In this document: positions 1 to 5,797 of the stretch, piece after piece
Numbering within the stretch: position 1 is the first letter of the stretch
Layout: every line of letters begins with the position of its first letter
Source: Sedimentibacter sp.
GTDB lineage: Bacteria > Bacillota > Clostridia > Tissierellales > Sedimentibacteraceae
DNA: 9,207 nt
NCBI GenBank assembly: GCA_029256005.1
Contig: JAQSYS010000048.1
Coordinates: 1 to 9,207 of the forward strand
Reading direction: 5' to 3'
Position numbers and translations under genes: made by a program
Notes under the pieces: model-generated
The model's database searches: none
Seen by the model: only the letters and a program-made list of their open reading frames with translations
What the model was told of the DNA's origin: nothing

Positions 1-182
1 CCGCCGGATCTGCCAGATGGACTTCCACCAAAGGAACCGCCAGACCTGCCGGAAGAACTGCCGCCACGAAAGCCAAATGAGCCTCCGCCACCTCCAAAGC
101 CACCAGACCTGCCTCCGCCGCCTCTGCTTCCGCCAAAAGAGCCTCCACCGCCTCTGCCTCCAGAACCACCGCTTCTACCCAA
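1..182 (-). CDS. glycine-rich protein, N-terminal part only
   Basis: The reverse strand reads an uninterrupted, very glycine/serine/arginine-rich protein (GRSGGSGGRGGGG, then repeated GGSFGG, GGRSGG and GGGGG units) that leaves the window after 60 codons. I chose the TTG at 182 because a perfect GGAGG (191-195) lies 8 nt upstream. The in-frame ATG at 197 overlaps that ribosome binding site and has none of its own. No signal peptide precedes the repeat. The segment is visibly much more GC-rich than the surrounding DNA, as expected from GGN codons rather than necessarily from transfer. Such Gly-rich leaders occur on small uncharacterised clostridial proteins; the functional part, if any, lies outside the window. 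No convincing promoter was found; a TGATATAAT at 200-208 is probably too close to the ribosome binding site. Confidence 0.7.
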   Translation of the reverse strand, partial: MGRSGGSGGRGGGGSFGGSRGGGGRSGGFGGGGGSFGFRGGSSSGRSGGSFGGSPSGRSG

Positions 183-233
183 ATCAAAAACCTCCATTTA
201 TTATATCAATTTTATTTACTATGATTAGTCAAT

Positions 234-266
234 AAAAAAGATATAGGGACTTCAATCTCTATATCT
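234..266 (-). terminator. rho-independent terminator of the NlpC/P60 gene
   Basis: On the reverse strand AGATATAG pairs with CTATATCT (239-266), extended by three further pairs (one G-U) around a 6-nt loop, and is followed directly by a T6 run (239-234). It lies about 70 nt downstream of the stop codon at 335 and upstream of the glycine-rich gene, so it separates the two. Confidence 0.85.
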
Positions 267-334
267 ATTATATATGTAATTATAAAATTTAACTACTATT
301 TTTTGTAAATTATCGCTAATATACCATTAAATTC

Positions 335-1108
335 TTAATTTAAAACTCTTGTAGCACCGTAATAGTAATATGAAAAATATCCGGATGATAAAGAGCTTAT
401 TTTCACTGATTGCCCTGGTACAGGGGAATGAATAAAATTACCATCTCCCACATAAATTCCGACATGACTTAAACTATATGAGCTTGCAGAATATTTGAAA
501 TATACTAAGTCTCCAGGTAAAAGTGCTGATTTATCAACTCTTACTCCAATTGAATATTGTTCTGTTGAAGATCTTGGCATTACAACACCGAAATTTTCCA
601 TAACATATTGCACAAATCCCGAGCAATCAAAGCCACTAGGTGTGTTTCCACCATAAGCATAAGGAGTTCCAATAAATGTTTTAGCATACTCAACTATACT
701 TGAGCCCGCATTTTGTGTCTGTATCAATGTGCTATCAATAAGTCTTATGTATTCGCCAAATATGTAAGCAGTCTTTGATTCAAAATTAATTTCATACCAG
801 CCTTCGTTCTCTGATAAAATTTCCACTGTTGCTCCCAGTGAAAGCTTACCTACTATATCTGTATCAGTAGAGCGACCGCTTCTAATATTTAATATATCAA
901 CTGTTACTATCCCTGTTTTACTTGTTTTCTCTTCTACAACTTGAGTTTGACTATTTACTTCAGCTAATGTTTGAACTGTTTCCAGAACAGCTGCTTCATT
1001 AATATTTTGATCACTTGCTGTAGTTCCAATTTCTGTAGCAAATGCTGTTGTATATAGCATAATAGATGTTATTCCGGCAATTAAGAGCGTTTTCCTGATT
1101 ATTTTCAT
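335..1108 (-). CDS. secreted SH3b-NlpC/P60 peptidoglycan hydrolase
   Basis: This 257-residue protein is a predicted cell-wall cysteine peptidase of the NlpC/P60 family, which cleaves within peptidoglycan stem peptides (typically the gamma-D-Glu to diamino-acid bond). Residues 1-24 form a signal peptide (KIIRK, a hydrophobic core, then cleavage after TAFA). A short linker leads to a bacterial SH3 domain at about 66-124 (ILNIRSG, GWYEI, YIRLI), expected to bind the wall. The NlpC/P60 domain covers about 137-257: catalytic Cys162 in FDCSGF, His215 in SHVGIYVG, third triad residue His227 in NFIHS. Length and domain order match secreted clostridial enzymes of this type, so it looks complete. The ribosome binding site before the ATG is weak (GGAAAAC). 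It is monocistronic, with its own promoter and terminator. The exact cleavage site and role (growth, separation or lysis) cannot be told from the sequence. Confidence 0.93.
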   Translation of the reverse strand: MKIIRKTLLIAGITSIMLYTTAFATEIGTTASDQNINEAAVLETVQTLAEVNSQTQVVEEKTSKTGIVTVDILNIRSGRSTDTDIVGKLSLGATVEILSENEGWYEINFESKTAYIFGEYIRLIDSTLIQTQNAGSSIVEYAKTFIGTPYAYGGNTPSGFDCSGFVQYVMENFGVVMPRSSTEQYSIGVRVDKSALLPGDLVYFKYSASSYSLSHVGIYVGDGNFIHSPVPGQSVKISSLSSGYFSYYYYGATRVLN

Positions 1109-1117
1109 ATGTTTTCC

Positions 1118-1141
1118 ATATAATTTATTCTTAAATTATAT
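1118..1141 (-). promoter_or_regulatory. perfect 10-bp hairpin in the NlpC/P60 leader
   Basis: ATATAATTTA and TAAATTATAT form a perfect 10-bp stem around a 4-nt loop. It ends immediately before the weak GGAA ribosome binding site and ATG at 1108. In the mRNA it could stabilise the 5' end or limit access of ribosomes; this is inference. No T run follows, so it is not a terminator. Confidence 0.45.
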
Positions 1142-1197
1142 ATTCCTTTTCTATTGACTAAGTAGTAAAGATATTTACTCTGAAAACGATACTCCTG

Positions 1198-1226
1198 ATA
1201 ATATCAAAAATCGACAAATTAGTCAA
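1198..1226 (-). promoter_or_regulatory. sigma-A type promoter for the NlpC/P60 gene
   Basis: The reverse strand shows TTGACT (1226-1221), a 17-nt spacer, then TATTAT (1203-1198) preceded by TGA, i.e. an extended -10. Transcription would start near 1191 and leave a leader of about 80 nt before the ATG at 1108. Confidence 0.75.
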
Positions 1227-1227
1227 T

Positions 1228-1274
1228 GGTAACATTTAACTTCGGACTTCAAACTATTCGTTAACTAAATTACC
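1228..1274. repeat. interrupted inverted repeat between divergent promoters
   Basis: GGTAA-3 nt-TTAAC (1228-1240) is mirrored by GTTAA-5 nt-TTACC (1260-1274) around a 19-nt centre. It sits between the -35 boxes of the divergent NlpC/P60 and tag promoters, a suitable position for a regulator site. Arm lengths differ by 2 nt, and no transcription-factor consensus is recognised. Confidence 0.3.
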
Positions 1275-1301
1275 TATTTATTAATTACTATGTAAATAAC
1301 T

Positions 1302-1330
1302 TTGTCATTATATTGAAAATCTGCTATACT
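1302..1330 (+). promoter_or_regulatory. sigma-A type promoter for tag
   Basis: TTGTCA (1302-1307), a 17-nt spacer, then TATACT (1325-1330) preceded by TGC, an extended -10. It lies about 40 nt before the tag start, which has GAGGTGA (1359-1365) as ribosome binding site. Confidence 0.8.
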
Positions 1331-1369
1331 TATAAAAATATTAAAATTCTTGTTACATGAGGTGAAACA

Positions 1370-1927
1370 ATGAACAGATGTCCTTGGTGCGGAAATGATG
1401 AGTTGTATGTCAATTATCATGATGAGGAGTGGGGCGTTCCAGTCCATGAAGATAAAAAACATTTTGAGTTTTTGGTCCTTGAATCAGCTCAAGCAGGCTT
1501 GAATTGGTTAACAGTTCTCAGAAAAAGAGAAAATTACAGAAAAGCCTATGATGATTTTGATGTAGACAAGGTTTGCAGATATGCTGAGCATAAAGTTGAA
1601 GAACTATTGCAAAATTCAGGAATAATACGAAACAGAAAAAAAATAGAAGCATCGATAAATAATGCCATACACTTCATAGACATTCAAAAAGAATTTGGAA
1701 GCTTTGACAAGTATATCTGGAGTTTTGTGGATAACCATCCTGTTATAAATAACTGGAAAGATATATCAGAAGTGCCTGCAACATCAGAACTATCAGACAA
1801 AGTGAGCAAAGATTTGAAAAAAAGAGGATTTAAGTTTTTAGGCACTACAATTATATATGCTCATTTGCAGGCAACCGGTATAATTAACGATCACTTAACA
1901 AGCTGCTTCAGACATAATAGAGTATAA
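1370..1927 (+). CDS. tag: DNA-3-methyladenine glycosylase I
   Basis: The 185-residue product matches the TAG family along its whole length. TAG removes 3-methyladenine from alkylated DNA as the first step of base excision repair. The family's structural zinc ligands are all present: Cys4, His17, His175 and Cys179. Glu38 and Trp46 of the lesion-binding pocket (LESAQAGLNW) are conserved, as is the KKRGFKFLGTTI segment. Length equals the E. coli enzyme. The ATG is fixed by the zinc-binding Cys4 and by GAGGTGA four nt upstream. The gene is monocistronic, driven by its own promoter, ends with tandem stops (TAATAA), and is convergent with the SHOCT gene. There is no sign of damage or of an alkylation-response partner gene nearby. 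Confidence 0.97.
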   Translation: MNRCPWCGNDELYVNYHDEEWGVPVHEDKKHFEFLVLESAQAGLNWLTVLRKRENYRKAYDDFDVDKVCRYAEHKVEELLQNSGIIRNRKKIEASINNAIHFIDIQKEFGSFDKYIWSFVDNHPVINNWKDISEVPATSELSDKVSKDLKKRGFKFLGTTIIYAHLQATGIINDHLTSCFRHNRV

Positions 1928-1950
1928 TAAAAAAATCCGACACTTTCAAT

Positions 1951-1970
1951 AGAGAACCCTATGGTTCTCT
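1951..1970. repeat. perfect hairpin between tag and the SHOCT gene
   Basis: AGAGAACC and GGTTCTCT form a perfect 8-bp stem around CTAT between two convergent genes, a typical site for a bidirectional terminator. No T run directly follows it on either strand; on the minus strand a T7 begins about 15 nt later (1935-1929). It may be a weak terminator or a small dispersed repeat. Confidence 0.45.
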
Positions 1971-1978
1971 TCGACAGC

Positions 1979-2374
1979 TCAAATGTTGCTATTTATTTTT
2001 TTGCGTCTTTCTTCATATTCGTCTCTTTCCATAAATCCATTATTATAAAGAGATTTAAGCATTTCTAATCTTTTTTGAGAATCAGTCTTGTTTTTATAGC
2101 CTTCCATATTTGATTCGTCATCAGTAACAATTATTTCTTTTATGTCCATACCCTTCTCAGCAACATTATTGCTTCTTTCAGGGTTTTTATTAACGAATTT
2201 GTCAACAGGATTATATTTACTTTTCGCACCCTTAGTGAATGCAAGAAAAACTATTGCAGCAATAATAATAAATGGAATCAATATTGGTATTCCACTTAAT
2301 AATAAAAATATAATTCCTATAAATAAACCTGAAGGCAGTTTACCATTGCCTGTACTCCTATTATTTTTATTCAT
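1979..2374 (-). CDS. small membrane protein with C-terminal SHOCT domain
   Basis: The 131-residue protein has a short charged N-terminus and a long hydrophobic segment at about 14-47 (one long or two short helices broken by SGIP). A polar linker (about 48-98) follows, then a C-terminal SHOCT-type motif at about 101-127 (LEMLKSLYNNGFMERDEYEERRKKI, here split by its key elements: leucine-rich helix, NNGF turn, EY-E-K helix). SHOCT segments are thought to mediate oligomerisation; the protein's function is unknown. I place the start at the ATG at 2374 because AAGGAG precedes it by 5 nt. A longer reading to 2413 would run into the upstream terminator's flank and has no ribosome binding site. The gene stands alone, convergent with tag. 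Confidence 0.8.
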   Translation of the reverse strand: MNKNNRSTGNGKLPSGLFIGIIFLLLSGIPILIPFIIIAAIVFLAFTKGAKSKYNPVDKFVNKNPERSNNVAEKGMDIKEIIVTDDESNMEGYKNKTDSQKRLEMLKSLYNNGFMERDEYEERRKKINSNI

Positions 2375-2413
2375 ATATACTCCTTCTAATAAATCACCTT
2401 CATTATCATTCAC

Positions 2414-2457
2414 AAAAAAAGATGTAAATGTATAATTAATATTATATCATTTACATC
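2414..2457 (-). terminator. rho-independent terminator, possibly containing a -10 element
   Basis: GATGTAAATG and CATTTACATC are perfect 10-bp arms. The AT-rich centre (TATAAT, 4-nt loop, ATTATA, one bulged T) extends the stem. On the minus strand it is followed at once by T7 (2420-2414). It lies about 60 nt after the stop of the truncated remnant at 2518. On the minus strand its centre also reads TGATATAAT (2449-2441), an extended -10 that could serve the SHOCT gene, whose start is only 40 nt away from the T run. Confidence 0.75.
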
Positions 2458-2517
2458 AAATTATTCTACTATTATTTATTGATTATTTATTCCTCAGGAA
2501 ATAAAAGATTAAACTTA

Positions 2518-2679
2518 TTACCAATCATTATTCACAGGCATCTGCATTGCCCATCCATAGCTGTTGGAATAAGAATTATCCATATAATACCTGTAGTCAG
2601 TTTCCGGGTCTAGCACCATTACTCCGTTATTGGAGCCTTCATTAAAATAATGCTCTCTTACCTCCAAGAAGTTTGATAA
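2518..2679 (-). pseudogene. 3' remnant of an unidentified gene
   Basis: The reverse strand carries an open frame of 53 codons plus TAA. It has protein-like composition (LSNFLEVREHYFNEGSNN, then LDPETDYRYYMDNSY, then YGWAMQMPVNNDW). It has no usable start: the first in-frame ATG comes 19 codons into the readable frame without a ribosome binding site, and the frame opens inside the terminator hairpin of the neighbouring acetyltransferase gene. A proper terminator follows. The simplest reading is the last ~50 residues of a gene whose 5' part was deleted, with the junction just past that terminator. I do not recognise the family. A functional TTG-started small protein is the alternative, but no ribosome binding site supports it. 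Confidence 0.5.
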
Positions 2680-2681
2680 CC

Positions 2682-2711
2682 AAAAAAAGCTCAAGTATAA
2701 CCTGAGCTTTT
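2682..2711 (-). terminator. terminator of the hydrolase-nitroreductase-acetyltransferase unit
   Basis: AAAAGCTCA (2685-2693) pairs with TGAGCTTTT (2703-2711) around a 9-nt loop. On the minus strand it runs straight into T7 (2688-2682). It lies about 35 nt after the acetyltransferase stop. Confidence 0.88.
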
Positions 2712-2746
2712 ATCAAGACATGTGTTTCATAAAAATGCAAACAACA

Positions 2747-3301
2747 TTATTCCATATATTCTTCCTTTAAAATGCCATAAACAGCCGAATCACATATTCC
2801 TGTATTGTTCTTTCCTGCTTGTCTCAATATTCCTTCAAGCTGCATACCAGACTTTTTCATAACAACTCCGGAAGCAGGATTCTTGGTGTCATGTCTTGCT
2901 TCAATTTTGTTAATTCCTACCTCTTGAAAGAAAAACTTTATAATAGCGTGCATTGCTTCCGTTGTAATGCCTCTATTCCAAAATTTCTTTCCTATGCAGT
3001 AGCCAACCTCAAATAAGCTTAAATCTTCAAACAATCTAAATGCACCTATGCTTCCTACAACTTCACCCGTTTCCTTAAGCTCAATGCACCAATGATAGTA
3101 ATTATCTCTTTCAGAATCAAATACATACTTAGCGACAACTTCCTTAGTTTCATCCATATTTTTATGAGTTGCCCATGTAATATGTCTTGTTACATCATCA
3201 TCACTTGCCCAGTTATCGTACATCTCTTTATAATCAGGCATTTTAAACTTTCTTAATATCAGTCTTTCTGTTTCAATTAATTTTGTTCCTAAGTGATTCA
3301 T
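2747..3301 (-). CDS. GNAT-family N-acetyltransferase (RimJ/RimL-like)
   Basis: This 184-residue protein is a GNAT acetyltransferase of the RimJ/RimL-like group, which transfers an acetyl group from acetyl-CoA to an amine. Members act on ribosomal protein N-termini or on small molecules. Visible landmarks are the N-terminal ETERLILRKF strand, the SIGAF strand at about 84-88, the EVGYCIG strand at about 98-104, and the acetyl-CoA loop KKFWNRGITTEAM (105-117, the R-G-x-T/A pattern). The C-terminal SGMQLEGILRQ is also family-typical. The ATG at 3301 is chosen for AAGGAG five nt upstream; the frame stays open 14 codons further without a ribosome binding site. It begins 47 nt after the nitroreductase stop with no terminator between, so it is probably co-transcribed and last in the unit. 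The substrate is unknown. Confidence 0.88.
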   Translation of the reverse strand: MNHLGTKLIETERLILRKFKMPDYKEMYDNWASDDDVTRHITWATHKNMDETKEVVAKYVFDSERDNYYHWCIELKETGEVVGSIGAFRLFEDLSLFEVGYCIGKKFWNRGITTEAMHAIIKFFFQEVGINKIEARHDTKNPASGVVMKKSGMQLEGILRQAGKNNTGICDSAVYGILKEEYME

Positions 3302-3348
3302 GTTAGCTCCTTTTGAATCTTTTTGTATTTTAAGCAAATTCAATAAAA

Positions 3349-3882
3349 TTAACTTTCAAATCCTTCATATTTAACTTTTGAAAAGTCAATATCGCCCTCT
3401 GTATATGTGCTTTTGATTTCATTTCCATAACCTACAGCAATAATACATAAAACTCCATAGTTTTCGGGGATATTTAATAATTTTTTCACTTCATCTTCAG
3501 AGTTGCCTTCTTCACTGAATCTTTTTCTCATTTGTATCCAAACTGTACCAAGTCCTAAATTTTCAGCCTCAAGTTGAATATATGTAGCTGCAATGGATGC
3601 ATCTTCTATCCATACATCGCTCTTTTCACTGTCACCGATAACTACAATTGCACATGGTGCAGTTTTTAGGCCTATGTTTCCCTTTGCCTTACAATCCTTC
3701 AACTTTAGCAATGTATCCTTATCTTCAACTATTATAAACTCTACTGGTTTCTTATTTTTTGAAGAAGGTGCCAGCAATCCTGACTTTATTATAGTTTGTA
3801 TCAATTCTTTCTCAACTTTTTCATCCTTGAAAACCCTGATTGATCTTCTTTTCATTAATAGGTTCAACAAATCAAATTCCAA
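3349..3882 (-). CDS. small nitroreductase-family flavoprotein
   Basis: The 177-residue protein belongs to the nitroreductase superfamily, dimeric FMN enzymes that reduce nitro, quinone, ene or other acceptors with NAD(P)H. The N-terminal MKRRSIRVF (10-18) supplies the arginines expected to hold the FMN phosphate. LLAPSSKNKKP (36-46) and the central IEDASIAATYIQLEAENLGLGTVW are family hallmarks. A C-terminal VGYGNE completes the fold. Length is at the short end of the family. No start ATG exists before residue 10. TTG at 3882 is preferred because GGAGG lies 5 nt upstream; the TTG at 3894 overlaps that site. It follows the carbon-nitrogen hydrolase by 64 nt with no hairpin, so it is probably in the same transcript. 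The substrate cannot be inferred. Confidence 0.88.
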   Translation of the reverse strand: MEFDLLNLLMKRRSIRVFKDEKVEKELIQTIIKSGLLAPSSKNKKPVEFIIVEDKDTLLKLKDCKAKGNIGLKTAPCAIVVIGDSEKSDVWIEDASIAATYIQLEAENLGLGTVWIQMRKRFSEEGNSEDEVKKLLNIPENYGVLCIIAVGYGNEIKSTYTEGDIDFSKVKYEGFES

Positions 3883-3946
3883 TTTACCCTCCAATTTATT
3901 GCATATTCATTCTTTTCATTAAATATGTATTATTAATAATTTACTC

Positions 3947-4819
3947 TTAACAATAATTCAATGGATTATATCCCAAAAATTCATCATATACATCCAGTCT
4001 TCTGTCTTTCTTTGATGAATTATATTTATTTGTTCCATGAGCTCTTACTTTAGCAAAGTTACAATCTCCATATATGATTTGTTCTGTATCATTAGCTGGT
4101 CCTGCAATTGGAATACCCGCTGTTCTAACAATTAAACTCTTGCCTGGGAATGCCATATCCCTTTCAATCCCCACTCTGTCTGCAGCAGCTATATATATTC
4201 CATTTGTATGTGCAGCTGCCATAGCAAGAACAGGTCCAAAATTTTTCATATTATCCGGCAAGCTGTCTATGGTAACCCAATTTGTCGGTACACACACAAT
4301 GTCTGCTCCTTGAGCAGCAAGAATTCTATAAGTTTCTGGAAACCACATATCATAGCATATAATAATTCCAATTCTTCCAATGGGTGTATGAAAAACAGGC
4401 AGACCAAGATTTCCAGGTTCGAACCAAAGAAACTCTTCTTCCCACAAGTGAAGTTTTCTATATTTTCCAATTAAACCTTCCGGTCCGATTAATACGGCTG
4501 TGTTATATAAATCCACACCATCAATTTCTGTAATTCCTGACACTATGTAGACATTTTTGTCATGGGCAACCTTGCTCCATGCTTTTACACTTTCGCTGTT
4601 ATCAATATTTTCTGCTAAATCAATTGCTTCTTGCTTATTATCAAAATTATACCCTGAGTTAGCCATTTCTGGCAAGACTATGAGTTTTGCCCCATTATCT
4701 GCTGCTTCATTTATCATTCGCACAGATTTTTTGATATTTTCTGCAATATCTCCTATTTTAACATCCATTTGCAAACATGCAACCTTAACATCTAATACTT
4801 TCTTTTTTTTATTTTCCAC
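3947..4819 (-). CDS. carbon-nitrogen hydrolase (nitrilase superfamily)
   Basis: The 290-residue enzyme belongs to the nitrilase/amidase superfamily, which hydrolyses nitriles, amides or N-carbamoyl compounds through a cysteine thioester. The catalytic Glu-Lys-Cys residues are visible: Glu51 in VLPEM, Lys122 in YRKLHLW, Cys155 in IICYDMWFPE; Glu129 is a candidate for the second glutamate. The length fits a single-domain family member. The start is GTG, preceded five nt upstream by a perfect AGGAGG (4825-4830). No ATG alternative exists near the N-terminus. The KLHLW and ICYDMWFPE contexts are amidase-like, but nitrilase, N-carbamoyl amidase and amidase cannot be told apart by eye. It heads a likely three-gene unit with the nitroreductase and acetyltransferase genes. 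A 13-codon ORF overlaps its first codons. Confidence 0.92.
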   Translation of the reverse strand: MENKKKKVLDVKVACLQMDVKIGDIAENIKKSVRMINEAADNGAKLIVLPEMANSGYNFDNKQEAIDLAENIDNSESVKAWSKVAHDKNVYIVSGITEIDGVDLYNTAVLIGPEGLIGKYRKLHLWEEEFLWFEPGNLGLPVFHTPIGRIGIIICYDMWFPETYRILAAQGADIVCVPTNWVTIDSLPDNMKNFGPVLAMAAAHTNGIYIAAADRVGIERDMAFPGKSLIVRTAGIPIAGPANDTEQIIYGDCNFAKVRAHGTNKYNSSKKDRRLDVYDEFLGYNPLNYC

Positions 4820-4850
4820 TTCTTCCTCCTAACTTAACTTTATTGCTCAT
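4809..4850 (-). CDS. possible 13-codon upstream ORF overlapping the hydrolase start
   Basis: An ATG at 4850 has AGGAG six nt upstream and reads MSNKVKLGGRSGK before a TAA at 4811-4809. The stop lies inside the second to fourth codons of the carbon-nitrogen hydrolase, in another frame, and the hydrolase's own AGGAGG lies within this ORF. This layout would allow translational coupling. It is short enough to occur by chance in AT-rich DNA, so it is offered as a candidate only. Confidence 0.3.
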   Translation of the reverse strand: MSNKVKLGGRSGK

Positions 4851-4941
4851 ATTTTTCTCCTGATAAATTATCATACTCATATTTTACTAAATTTTTCTAT
4901 AAATTAAAACATAAATTAAAAGTTTATTATTCTTTAGACAT

Positions 4942-4970
4942 AAAAAAAGCACTTTACATAAGTGCTTTTT
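4942..4970 (-). terminator. terminator downstream of the Amidase_3 gene
   Basis: AAAAAGCACTT (4944-4954) and AAGTGCTTTTT (4960-4970) form a perfect 11-bp stem with a 5-nt loop. The minus strand continues as a T7 run (4948-4942). It follows the amidase stop (5010) by about 40 nt and isolates it from the carbon-nitrogen hydrolase. The hairpin could also work on the plus strand, but no plus gene enters it. Confidence 0.9.
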
Positions 4971-5009
4971 ATTAACTCAGCAGAGTTGAATCATTTACTA
5001 TAATTTATT

Positions 5010-5765
5010 TTAAATAATTCTAATATATCGATCAAATACATAACCATAAACTCCATTATAGAATATATGGTACCAATCTCCGACTTTTCTCAAAATTGTG
5101 ACTGTTGCACCATTAGGTGCAGTGCCTACAACTTGAGCGCTTGTAGAAGGATTGTTTCTAATATTAAGATATCCACTTGTGAGAGTAACCCTTCCTCTTT
5201 GTTGGGTATCAGGTTGGCTTGGGCTTCCTCCAGTAACTGGAATTCCAAAATATTGAGCTATTGAATTTGCTATTGCAAGAGCTATTGTATCTATATTATT
5301 TACAATCCAGTTCGCATCTGCATAATTGTCATGGAATGCTACTTCAATTAGTGAAGCTGGGGCTCTGGTTTGTGAAACTTCTCCCAGACTGGTTGTCGCT
5401 GTTGTTCTTACAAGATTAGGCAGCGGATAAATTCCGGTAAAATTGTTTCGGACCAAATTAGCGAATCTCAATCCGTTCTGGCTAGTCGGATAGTAAAATA
5501 TTATCGTACCTCTGTTTTGCCCTGCCTGATCAGGTCCTGAAGCATTCGAATGAATTGCTACATGCAAATCATAATTGCCTGCATTTGATTGAGCAATAGA
5601 TGATCTTGCAGTCATGTCAGGGGTATTTCTACCATAAGATATACCATATCTTTGAAGATAAGGAATCATCGCATCTGCAATCATATTCATATACTGTTCC
5701 TCAGTACCACCAGTTATAAAAGCATTAGATTCCTGTGTAGATGGACTTAAATATACGCTGGGCAT
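5010..5765 (-). CDS. Amidase_3-type N-acetylmuramoyl-L-alanine amidase with SH3b domain
   Basis: This 251-residue protein is related to zinc amidases that cut the bond between muramic acid and L-alanine in peptidoglycan. The catalytic domain spans about 1-175: GGTEEQYMNMIADAM (19-33) aligns with the usual second zinc ligand (Glu22 or 23), AIHSN (70-74) gives His72, and LIEVAFHDN gives the catalytic Glu141. The canonical first motif DPGHGG is replaced by SPSTQE (7-12), so the usual histidine is missing. A bacterial SH3 domain fills about 188-251 (LNIRNNPS, DWYHI, YGYVFDRYIRII), similar to the one in the NlpC/P60 protein in this window. There is no signal peptide, as in mother-cell or lysis-released amidases. 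GGGAGG lies 5 nt before the ATG. The missing ligand leaves activity uncertain, although similar clostridial proteins are usually called amidases. Confidence 0.85.
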   Translation of the reverse strand: MPSVYLSPSTQESNAFITGGTEEQYMNMIADAMIPYLQRYGISYGRNTPDMTARSSIAQSNAGNYDLHVAIHSNASGPDQAGQNRGTIIFYYPTSQNGLRFANLVRNNFTGIYPLPNLVRTTATTSLGEVSQTRAPASLIEVAFHDNYADANWIVNNIDTIALAIANSIAQYFGIPVTGGSPSQPDTQQRGRVTLTSGYLNIRNNPSTSAQVVGTAPNGATVTILRKVGDWYHIFYNGVYGYVFDRYIRII

Positions 5766-5797
5766 TTTATACCTCCCTTGCTAAAAATAAAATTTTT

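Noticed and set aside
1..200. CRISPR-like or tandem-repeat DNA at the left edge
   Set aside because: The repetition is irregular, has no fixed repeat/spacer period, and is explained by glycine codons in one frame.
17..235. Plus-strand ORF of 72 codons
   Set aside because: It is the complement of the glycine-rich reading frame; it has no ribosome binding site and an implausible Arg/His/Cys/Gln composition.
1109..1369. Riboswitch or T-box leader before NlpC/P60 or tag
   Set aside because: No conserved riboswitch or T-box motif is recognisable; the tag leader is under 40 nt and the NlpC/P60 leader shows only simple hairpins.
1274..1462. Minus-strand ORF across the tag promoter and start
   Set aside because: It overlaps strong promoter elements and the certain tag coding sequence, and has no ribosome binding site.
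2142..2435. Plus-strand hydrophobic ORF of 97 codons
   Set aside because: It is antisense to the membrane segment of the SHOCT protein, which explains its hydrophobicity, and it runs into the terminator.
4074..4832. Several plus-strand ORFs antisense to the carbon-nitrogen hydrolase
   Set aside because: The hydrolase has intact catalytic residues over its full length; the antisense frames lack ribosome binding sites and recognisable features.
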